A stretch of DNA of 5,739 bases, taken from NCBI GenBank assembly GCA_017860075.1, contig JAFNAH010000252.1, forward strand, positions 1-5,739, read 5' to 3'. The position numbers were made by a program, and so were the translations under genes. This document shows positions 1 through 5,739 of the stretch, in pieces. This DNA is from Acidobacteriota bacterium. GTDB taxonomy: Bacteria; Acidobacteriota; UBA6911. Position 1 is the stretch's first letter; every line of letters starts with the position of its first letter. The notes under the pieces are model-generated. The model ran no database searches, was not told the DNA's origin, and was given only the letters and a program-made list of their open reading frames with translations.

Positions 1-18
1 TCCTGAACTTTCCGTTTC

Positions 19-37
19 CTCCTCGCGTCTCCTCGCG
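19..37. repeat. Short direct repeat, possible operator
   Basis: The 9-mer CTCCTCGCG occurs at 19-27 and again at 29-37, so the two copies start 10 bp apart, about one helical turn. The GATAAT hexamer at 37-42 overlaps the end of the second copy. This spacing is compatible with side-by-side binding of a regulator next to a promoter, which is inference. It could equally be chance in pyrimidine-rich, high-GC DNA. Confidence 0.25.
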
Positions 38-74
38 ATAATCTATTGAGTTCGACTTGCTGCAGACGAAGGCC

Positions 75-94
75 CTTTGCCTCGCGGGGCAAAG
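75..94 (+). other. Small leader hairpin
   Basis: CTTTGCC at 75-81 can pair with GGCAAAG at 88-94 across a 6-base loop, giving a 7-bp stem about 20 bases before the adaptor ribosome binding site. No T-run follows, so it is not a canonical terminator. It may be a structural element of the mRNA leader. Its small size means chance cannot be excluded. Confidence 0.3.
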
Positions 95-115
95 CCGACA
101 GGCAATTTATATCTT

Positions 116-120
116 GGAGA
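116..120 (+). promoter_or_regulatory. Ribosome binding site deciding a TTG start
   Basis: GGAGA at 116-120 lies 5 bases before a TTG codon at 126-128, close to ideal Shine-Dalgarno spacing. This supports the TTG at 126 as the adaptor start over the longer in-frame TTG at 57. A start at 57 would put 23 extra residues ahead of the lipoprotein signal peptide, which is unlike a secreted lipoprotein. Confidence 0.6.
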
Positions 121-125
121 CCCAA

Positions 126-1382
126 TTGGACTCAGGCTCGACCATATTCTGTCCGAAACTCAGGCGGGCGCGTGCAGGATCTGCCTGCCTGTGCTTCGCT
201 GCCGTTCTCATGCTCGCGTCCTGCTCGTCCGATCCCGATGCGCGCTCCGGAAGCAGAACCGGCGGCCCGATAACCGTGCGGCTCTTTACCGTCGAGGAAC
301 AGATCGTAAAGCGCCGCGTCCAGGCGGTTGGTTCACTCTACCCGATCGATCAGAGCACGATCAGCTCCGAGGTCGAGGCGCGAGTGGACAGGGTATTTGT
401 CGATGTCGGCGATCTCGTTCGCCAGGGGCAGGTTCTTGTCGAACTCTCACCCACTGAGCTGCAGTATGAAGTGGACCGTCAGCGTGCCGCTGTCGCCGAG
501 GTGCGGGCGCGACTCGGTATCGGTCCCGAAGATCCGCTTCCGCGCCGCCCTGACGAGGTCGCATTCGTTCAGCGGGCCGCTGCCGATCTCTTTGACGCCG
601 AGCAGAAGTACAAGCGTGCGGACCGGCTGTTTCGTGACCGGCTTATCTCGCAGGAACAGCTCGACGAGGCCGCCACCCGCTACAAGTCCTCGCGCGCGGC
701 GCTCGACCTGGCGGTGCAGGAGGTGAGCCAGCTGAAGGCGCAGCTTCAATCCAATGAAGTCGCACGCCGGCTGGCGGAGAAGAAACTGACCGATGCCACG
801 ATTCGCGCCCCGTTCCCCGGCTTCATTCAGGCACGGCGCGTGAGCCCCGGCGAGTATCTTCGCCTGCAAAGCCCGGTCATGGTGATCGTCCGCACCGACA
901 CGCTCCGCGCGCGGCTGTCCGTTCCGGAGCGCTGGGCAGGTGCCATCAAGCCCGGTGCGACCGTCGAGTTGCGCGTCGAAGCCTATCCCGGAGAGACTTT
1001 TCGAGGGCGCCTCGAGCGGATCAATCCCTCGGTCAGCTCCGAGACCCGGACTTTCGAGATCGAGGCGCTCGTCCCGAATTCGGACGGCCGGCTCAAGCCG
1101 GGCTTTTTCGTCGAAGGGTCATTGCCCAGCGAAGTCCAGGAACGCGCTCTTACGGTCCCGCCGGAGACCCTCAACTACCGCTACGGCGTGTACAAGGTCT
1201 TCCTCGTAAACGGGGACAAGGTCGAGGAGCGCGAGATAAAGCCCGGCCAGCAGCAGGAGAGCCGGGTTGAGATTCTGGAAGGGCTCCGGGCCGGCGATCG
1301 GGTGGCGGTCCCTGTCCGCGGGCAGCTCTCTACCGGCGACAGCATCCGGGAACAGGCGCCGGGAACGGCCACCGGAGAATAG
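126..1382 (+). CDS. RND efflux periplasmic adaptor (membrane fusion) lipoprotein
   Basis: A 418-residue adaptor that would bridge an inner-membrane RND pump and an outer-membrane channel. It has a type II (lipoprotein) signal: basic residues near K11-R16, a hydrophobic stretch at about 20-31, and a lipobox LASC with the lipidated Cys at about 33. A barrel-sandwich (lipoyl-like) half covers about 68-110 (VDVGDLVRQGQVLVEL). A charged alpha-helical hairpin covers about 112-220, with a probable tip at RLISQEQLD (172-180), where this family docks onto the outer-membrane factor. The second lipoyl half begins at DATIRAPFPGFI (223-234). A beta-barrel covers about 256-335, including LKPGFFVEG, and a membrane-proximal domain runs from about 336 to the end (LTVPPETLNY at 342). 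The length is normal for the family. The TTG start is chosen from the GGAGA site and the signal-peptide geometry. The pump gene starts 16 bases after the TAG stop, so the two are very likely one operon. The substrate cannot be told from sequence; drug or small-molecule export is the usual role. Confidence 0.93.
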   Translation: MDSGSTIFCPKLRRARAGSACLCFAAVLMLASCSSDPDARSGSRTGGPITVRLFTVEEQIVKRRVQAVGSLYPIDQSTISSEVEARVDRVFVDVGDLVRQGQVLVELSPTELQYEVDRQRAAVAEVRARLGIGPEDPLPRRPDEVAFVQRAAADLFDAEQKYKRADRLFRDRLISQEQLDEAATRYKSSRAALDLAVQEVSQLKAQLQSNEVARRLAEKKLTDATIRAPFPGFIQARRVSPGEYLRLQSPVMVIVRTDTLRARLSVPERWAGAIKPGATVELRVEAYPGETFRGRLERINPSVSSETRTFEIEALVPNSDGRLKPGFFVEGSLPSEVQERALTVPPETLNYRYGVYKVFLVNGDKVEEREIKPGQQQESRVEILEGLRAGDRVAVPVRGQLSTGDSIREQAPGTATGE

Positions 1383-1398
1383 GTGTCGGAACAATACC

Positions 1399-4300
1399 AT
1401 GCGATTGGCTAATACCTGCGTCGACCGGCCGGTGTTCGCGGTCATGCTCATCTCGTTCGTCGTTGTTCTCGGTTTCTTCTCCTACCGGGAGCTCGGCGTG
1501 GATCTTTTCCCCAAAGCCGACCCGGCGACCGTTTCGGTGATGGTCCTACTCCCCGGTGCCAGTCCTGAAGAGTTGGTCACGAGTGTCGTCCTGCCGCTCG
1601 AGGACGCGATATCGGCCGTGAGCGGGCTCGACGAATTGAATGCCTGGGTTTATGAGGGCTCGGTCAGGATCTCATGCACGTTCGTTCTCGAAAAGGACAT
1701 CGAAGGTGCGGATCTCATGCACGTTCGTTCTCGAAAAGGACATCGAAGGTGCAGCTCAGGACGTGCGGGAAAAGGTGGCAGGGGCCATCAACCGTCTTCC
1801 GCCGCAGATCCTGCCGCCGGTTATTCGCAAGGTCGATCCGGACTCCGACCCGATCCTGACTGTGCTTGTTGCAGGGGAGATGAGCCGCCGCGAGTTGACC
1901 GAGATCGCGGATAAGCAGGTGCGCCGGGCCATCCAGACCATTGATGGCGTCGGGGAAGCGAGCCTGACGGGAGGCCAGGGCCGGCAGATCCGCATCTTCA
2001 TGGACGTCGAACGCCTGACCGCCCAGAACCTGACGGTGCTTGACGTCCGCAACGCCATCCGGAATGAGAACATCGAGACCCCGGGGGGCCGGATGCAGAC
2101 CGGGACGCAGGAACTCGGCCTGCGAACGCTGGGGCGGGTGACCTCCGCCGCGCAGTTTGCCGACATCATCATCGATAACCGGCGGGGTACTCCCATCCGC
2201 GTGCGCGACGTGGCTACGGTGGAGGACGGGGCGGAGGAACTGCGCTCCTACGCCTCGCTTCGGGGCAAGGATGTGGTCAGCGTGGAAGTCCGCCGGCAGT
2301 CCGGCACGAATACTGTCGCCGTCGCCGACGCGGTCAGGGCTCGGGTTGAGAGCCTCAAGCGCGAAGTGCCGCCGGGCGTGCAGATAGAGATCGTCCGGGA
2401 CACGTCCACCTTCATCAAAGCCTCGGTGCACTCGCTGCTGGAGCATCTCATCCTTGGAGCCGTCCTTGCCTCGGCAATCGTGCTCCTTTTCATGCGCAAC
2501 TGGCGCGCGGTGCTGATCGCCGGCCTTGCCATCCCAACCTCCGTGATCGCCACGTTCACGTTGATGCGTTACATGAACTTCACGCTCAACAACATGACGT
2601 TGCTCGCGCTCACTCTTGCCGTCGGGATTGTCATTGACGACGCCATCATCGTCCTGGAAAACATCTTCCGCTTCATGGAAGAGAAGGATATGGAGCCGAA
2701 GCAGGCTGCGAAGGAGGCGACCGGCGAAATCGCACTCGCGGTCATGGCCACCACCCTGTCGCTCGTGATTATCTTCCTCCCTATTGCATTCATGAGCGGA
2801 TACGCCCGCCGCTACGTAAATGAATTCGGCTGGACGATGGCGATGGCCATCATGGTGTCTCTCCTTGTGAGCTTCACGTTGACACCGATGCTGAGTTCCC
2901 GGTTCCTCAAGGTGCGCAGGCACCAGGGTCATGTCGATTCGCGCGAGCTGAAGCTTTTCCGCTGGCTTGACACCGCCTACCTCCGATCGCTCACCTGGGC
3001 TCTCGATCACCGCCTTTGGATCATACTGATCTGCGTCATAACGCTGGCTTCCACCTTCGGACTGTACCGCATGGTGGGTCGCGACTGGATTCCCGCCGAC
3101 GATCAGAGCGAACTCAACGGGTCCGCGGACCTGCCCCAGGGCACTGCGCTCCCCGTTACGATCACTGCGCTCAACGACATGGCGCGCGACATGCAGAAGC
3201 TGCCCGAGGTCGAGTTCGTTCAGACGTACACGCACAGCACGTCGAATCACGGGCACTTCTACATCCGGCTGGTTGAGCCGGGCCGTCGCAAGAAGTCACA
3301 CGAGCAGATGGCAGCCGAGATCCGCGAGATCCTTGCGGGCTACCACAACGTTCAATACAACGTACGCCTGCCCTCCACGCTGGGTGGAGAACAGTTCTTC
3401 CCGATCCGCGTGATTCTGCGCGGGCCGGACCTGGCTCGCCTGGCCGAGTTGTCGAAGCAGGTGGCGGCCAGGATGGAGCGATTCCCAGGGCTCGTGGACG
3501 TCAATCCCATGATCAACCTGGACACGCCGGAACTGCAGGTACATGTCGACAGGCAGCGGGCGGCTGATCTCGGCGTGCGCATGTCGGACATCGCCTCGAC
3601 AATGCGGCTCTTCTACTCGGGCGAGGATGAAATCTCAACCTACAAGGAGGGTTCGGAGCAGTACCCGGTGACCATGATGCTCCTGCCCGGTCAACGTGAC
3701 AATCCCGAGGTTCTGTCCCGGCTCATGGTGCCTTCTGCCAAGGCCGGACAGGTACGGCTGGCAAGTCTGGGGAGTATCGAGCGCGGGGGAGGCCCGGCGA
3801 TGCTGCAGCGCTACAATCGTCAATACCAGATCTCCGTCGGTGCGAACCTCGCTCCGGGCACGCCGCTCGATGCAGCTGCCAGCTTCACGCGCGAATCGGT
3901 CGCAGCCGTGGGACTTCCGCCCGGCTACGATTTTGTTTTTTCGGGGCAGGTGAAGCTGCTCGAGGAAACGACCTGGAACATGCTCCTGGCCTTCCTCCTG
4001 GCGTCCATATTCATGTACATGGTTCTGGGGGCTCAGTTCGAAAGCTTCTCCTACCCGTTTATCATCATGCTGACGCTGCCGCTCAGCATCCCGTTCGCGC
4101 TTCTCTCTCTCTGGATCACTCATCGATCCCTGAGCCTGTGGAGCGCCCTGGGCGTCTTCCTTCTCCTTGGCATCGTAAAGAAGAACGGCATTCTCCAGGT
4201 GGACTACACGAACCGCCTGCGTTCGCAGGGCAGACCGCTCCGGGAGGCTATTCTTGAAGCCAATCGCGTCCGGCTGCGCCCGATCCTGATGACGACTTTT

Positions 4301-4522
4301 TCCATCATCGCGGGCCTCATACCGGTTGCGGTCGGCATCGGCGCCGGCTCCGAGCAGCGTGCTTCGATTGCCGTGACGATCATCGGAGGCCAATCCCTGT
4401 GCCTGCTCCTGACGCTCCTCGTGGTCCCGGTTGCCTATTCCTATCTGGCGGAATTCCAGCTTGCTGCGCGCAGGATGACCGGCAGGGTGCCGCGTCTTCA
4501 GGATTCGGATTACGCCCAATGA
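1399..4522 (+). pseudogene. AcrB-type RND efflux permease, frameshifted by a 43-bp tandem duplication
   Basis: Inner-membrane proton-driven pump of the AcrB/HAE-1-like RND family, split between two frames. It starts at ATG 1399 (weak GGA at 1388-1390) with the typical N-terminus MRLANTCVDRPVFAVML and TM1 at about 12-30. The frame is correct to about residue 104, then enters the second copy of the duplication, reads 67 unrelated residues and stops at TAA 1912-1914 (171 residues in all). The genuine frame continues from within the duplicated segment to TGA 4520-4522. Removing 43 bases gives one 1026-residue protein, normal for the family. Numbered on that restored protein, TM2-TM6 lie within about 336-488, with the proton-relay pair D399-D400 in GIVIDDAIIVLEN (TM4). 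TM7 is at about 525-543, two large periplasmic loops are present, and TM8-TM12 run from about 847, with the TM10 lysine K914 in GIVKKNGIL. These align with AcrB D407/D408 and K940. No other lesion is seen. Called broken as written; it may be intact in other cells of the population, or the lesion may be an assembly error. Confidence 0.9.
1667..1752 (+). repeat. Perfect 43-bp tandem duplication inside the RND gene
   Basis: Bases 1667-1709 and 1710-1752 are identical over all 43 positions, exactly two copies head to tail. Each begins GGATCTCATGCACG and ends GACATCGAAGGTGC. The base before each copy differs (A at 1666, C at 1709), as does the base after each (G at 1710, A at 1753), so the unit has sharp borders. 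Because 43 is not a multiple of 3, the second copy shifts the frame. With one copy removed, the protein reads SVRISCTFVLEKDIEGAAQD, the form expected in RND pumps at this point of the first periplasmic domain. Confidence 0.97.
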
Positions 4523-4527
4523 CCGAG

Positions 4528-4617
4528 GGTGCCAGGTCTTCGGAATTCGGTTTTTGCCCCGGTCTCCGAATGGCAGCCTGTTGCGCCCCAGGAACCGAAT
4601 TTCGAAGACCTGGTACC
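4528..4617. repeat. Long near-perfect inverted repeat (REP/MITE-like element)
   Basis: The 25-base arm 4528-4552 is the reverse complement of 4593-4617 at 23 of 25 positions, with a 40-base loop between. Both mismatches would be G-U pairs in the + strand transcript, so the RNA stem is continuous. The loop can form two further small hairpins (TGCC 4555-4558 with GGCA 4572-4575, and CCTG 4577-4580 with CAGG 4589-4592). ATTCGG 4545-4550 can alternatively pair with CCGAAT 4566-4571. The element starts 5 bases after the pump stop codon and ends just before the ribosome binding site of the next gene. No T-run follows on either strand, so it is not a standard intrinsic terminator. Arm length, loop and intergenic placement suggest a REP/BIME-type or miniature inverted-repeat element; this is inference, as only one copy is in view. 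A role in mRNA stability or attenuation is possible. Confidence 0.8.
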
Positions 4618-4620
4618 TCC

Positions 4621-4627
4621 AGGTAGG
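4621..4627 (+). promoter_or_regulatory. Ribosome binding site of the HEAT-repeat gene
   Basis: AGGTAGG at 4621-4627 precedes ATG 4630. The first AGG leaves a 6-base spacer, a workable Shine-Dalgarno distance. It lies only 3 bases beyond the right arm of the inverted repeat, so folding of that stem could affect access to the site. The next in-frame ATG at 4642 lacks a comparable upstream site, which favours the start at 4630. Confidence 0.45.
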
Positions 4628-4629
4628 TT

Positions 4630-5739
4630 ATGCTCAGCTATATGCTCTGGTGGACTCTTCACCGCCTCAAGTCGAAGAGCCGGATCGCCCGCGTCGCGGC
4701 CGCCAGGAAACTGGGTGAATCGCGAACCAGGCGGGCTGTTCCGGCGCTGCTCAAATCCCTTGACGATGATGATGCCCTTGTACGGACCGCGGTTGCCAGG
4801 TCTCTTGCCTCCATCCCGCATTCCGCCGCCGTCGCTCCCCTGGCCGCAGCGCTCGAGCGCGCCGCCGGGACGAAGCTCGGCAGGACCGAGACAGGCCAGG
4901 AGGAATACAAGTCGTTGGCAGAAGCGCTTGTCGCGCAGGGAAGAGAGGCCGTGCCCGCGGTGAGCAAGCTGCTGTCTTCGTCGCACCACAACGCGCGACT
5001 CTGGTCAGCATGGGCGCTGGGCCGCGTGGGCGGCTCCGACGCAGCCACTGCGCTGACCGGGGTCCTGGACGACAGACGCTCGGATGTGCGTCAGCAGGCG
5101 GCGGCCGCGCTGGGCGAGATTGCGGACCCGGCGGTCGCGAATGCCCTTATCAAGGCCCTTTCTCACCGCGACCCGGACACACGGCGGGCCGCAGCCGAGG
5201 CGTTGGGCGGGTTCAAAGGCACGCATGTGCTTTCCGCCCTGGAATGTGCGACCCGAGACATCGACGAGGGGGTCCAGTGCGCCGCAATCGCAGCGCTCGA
5301 GCGAATTGGCACCGTCGCAGCGGCATTGAGGTTGAAGGCTGCCGTCGAGTCCGATCGCAAAGGAGTTCGCGAAGCCGCCCTCGCGGTCGTGACGTCGCCC
5401 TCCCTGAAGCCGCGGGATGCGGAAGAGGCGGCCGCATTAGCCGCCTTGCGCGGAGACTACGCGGCAGTGGCGGCTGAGGGAGAGGTCGCGTTGCCGGTGC
5501 TGCTGGATGCCCTGCAATCGAAGGGCGTGGAACGCCGCGCCGGTGCCGCGCGCGCTCTGGAGAGGCTGCGGACGGTTGGTGCAGTTCCAGCCCTTGTGCG
5601 CGCGCTGCGAGATCCAGTCCGTGCAGTCCGGGAATGCGTTGAAAATGCACTCGTGGCCATTGGCCGGGATGCGGTGCCGGCGCTGTCCGAGGCTTTGTCA
5701 TCAGAGGACGCGGGCGTGCAGGGCCATGCCGCCGCTGCG
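4630..5739 (+). CDS. HEAT-repeat (PBS-lyase-type) protein, 3' end outside window
   Basis: An open frame of 370 codons from ATG 4630 to the window edge with no stop. The protein is an alpha-solenoid of degenerate helical repeats of about 30 residues, rich in Ala, Leu, Arg and Asp, of the HEAT / PBS-lyase HEAT-like type. Clear units include AVPALLKSLDDDDALVRTAVARSLASI (36-62, core LLKSLDDDDALVR), EAVPAVSKLL to AWALGRVG (106-134), ALTGVLDDRRSDVR to ALGEI (about 140-163), ALIKALSHRDPDTRRAAAEAL (172-192, core LSHRDPDTRR), and near the end AVPALVRALRDPVRAVRE (319-336) followed by AVPALSEALSSEDAGV. A less repeat-like stretch at about 77-103 interrupts the array. The N-terminus (MLSYMLWWTLHRLKSK) is short, aromatic and basic but is not a convincing signal peptide, so the protein is probably cytoplasmic. 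Such solenoids usually mediate protein-protein contacts; no catalytic domain is visible, though one could lie beyond the window. The gene follows the pump gene at 107 bases on the same strand. A role in efflux is not shown. Confidence 0.85.
   Translation, partial: MLSYMLWWTLHRLKSKSRIARVAAARKLGESRTRRAVPALLKSLDDDDALVRTAVARSLASIPHSAAVAPLAAALERAAGTKLGRTETGQEEYKSLAEALVAQGREAVPAVSKLLSSSHHNARLWSAWALGRVGGSDAATALTGVLDDRRSDVRQQAAAALGEIADPAVANALIKALSHRDPDTRRAAAEALGGFKGTHVLSALECATRDIDEGVQCAAIAALERIGTVAAALRLKAAVESDRKGVREAALAVVTSPSLKPRDAEEAAALAALRGDYAAVAAEGEVALPVLLDALQSKGVERRAGAARALERLRTVGAVPALVRALRDPVRAVRECVENALVAIGRDAVPALSEALSSEDAGVQGHAAAA

Larger units (their letters stand above)
1..125. other. Non-coding leader upstream of the adaptor gene
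   Basis: I see no supportable gene in this stretch. The + strand frame used by the adaptor has a TAA at 39-41, so the adaptor cannot begin further upstream than that. Another + frame is open from the window edge to a TGA at 47-49 and could be the last codons of an upstream gene, but 15 codons without recognisable sequence cannot be assigned. The stretch contains a short direct repeat (19-37), a weak -10-like GATAAT at 37-42 with no convincing -35 box at the right distance, and a small GC-rich hairpin (75-94). It probably carries the promoter and 5' leader of the efflux genes, but no promoter can be named with confidence. Confidence 0.5.

Noticed and set aside
1667..1752. Programmed ribosomal frameshifting to join the two pump frames
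   Set aside because: The shift is fully explained by a perfect 43-bp duplication. I noted no slippery heptamer with a downstream pseudoknot, and RND pump genes are not known for recoding.
1640..1760. Internal restart (ATG 1640 or a GTG in the duplicated region) producing a shortened functional pump
   Set aside because: Such a product would lack TM1 and about 100 N-terminal residues needed for the RND fold. There is no clear ribosome binding site, and the frame exists only because of the duplication.
1715..3256. A 513-codon open frame on the minus strand inside the pump gene
   Set aside because: The + strand here encodes an unmistakable RND permease. The antisense translation is rich in His, Arg, Asp and Glu without recognisable domains, a typical shadow of a biased high-GC gene.
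3635..4519. A 294-codon open frame on the minus strand opposite the 3' half of the pump gene
   Set aside because: Same reasoning: it mirrors conserved transmembrane coding sequence on the + strand and shows no family features of its own.
4528..4617. Rho-independent terminator at the end of the pump gene
   Set aside because: The stem is long, but the loop is 40 bases and no T-run follows either arm, so the canonical form is not met.
4519..4626. A 35-codon ORF overlapping the pump stop (ATGA) and ending at TAG 4624-4626
   Set aside because: It is made almost wholly of the inverted repeat, so both ends encode related residues because of the palindrome. It has no sign of a real small protein.
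5213..5701. Minus-strand open frame of 162 codons in the right part of the window
   Set aside because: It lies opposite the HEAT-repeat gene, whose + strand frame is open for 370 codons with clear repeat periodicity. The minus frame is Pro/Arg/Ala-rich shadow sequence. The shorter frames on both strands within 4510-5477 were rejected for the same reason.

Overview
This is a high-GC bacterial window. It encodes a lipoprotein periplasmic adaptor followed by an inner-membrane RND pump, so the host is almost certainly diderm (Gram-negative). The lineage cannot be read from the sequence. The adaptor, the pump and the downstream HEAT-repeat gene would each fit several high-GC environmental phyla, and a metagenomic origin is possible. 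All supported genes are on the + strand and look co-directional, perhaps one transcription unit.

Layout: bases 1-125 hold no supported gene. They are a leader with a 9-bp direct repeat, a small hairpin and a good ribosome binding site. Next come an RND-family membrane-fusion (adaptor) lipoprotein (126-1382) and, 16 bases later, an AcrB-type RND permease (1399-4522). A short intergenic space (4523-4629) is almost filled by a long, near-perfect inverted repeat. A HEAT-repeat protein then starts at 4630 and runs off the right edge (370 codons visible, no stop). No outer-membrane factor (TolC/OprM type) and no TetR- or MarR-type regulator is visible; they may lie outside the window.

The most striking observation is in the permease. 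A perfect 43-bp head-to-tail duplication (1667-1709 and 1710-1752) shifts the reading frame, so the gene as written gives only a 171-residue product. Deleting one copy restores a single 1026-residue RND pump with both TM4 aspartates and the TM10 lysine intact. The rest of the gene looks fully conserved, so this is either a very recent, potentially reversible mutation or an assembly artefact.

The adaptor and pump would form two parts of a tripartite efflux machine. With the duplication in place the system should be off. The HEAT-repeat protein is probably a soluble protein-protein interaction scaffold, and its link to efflux is positional only. I found no CRISPR array, RNA gene, transposase or clearly new multi-gene system.
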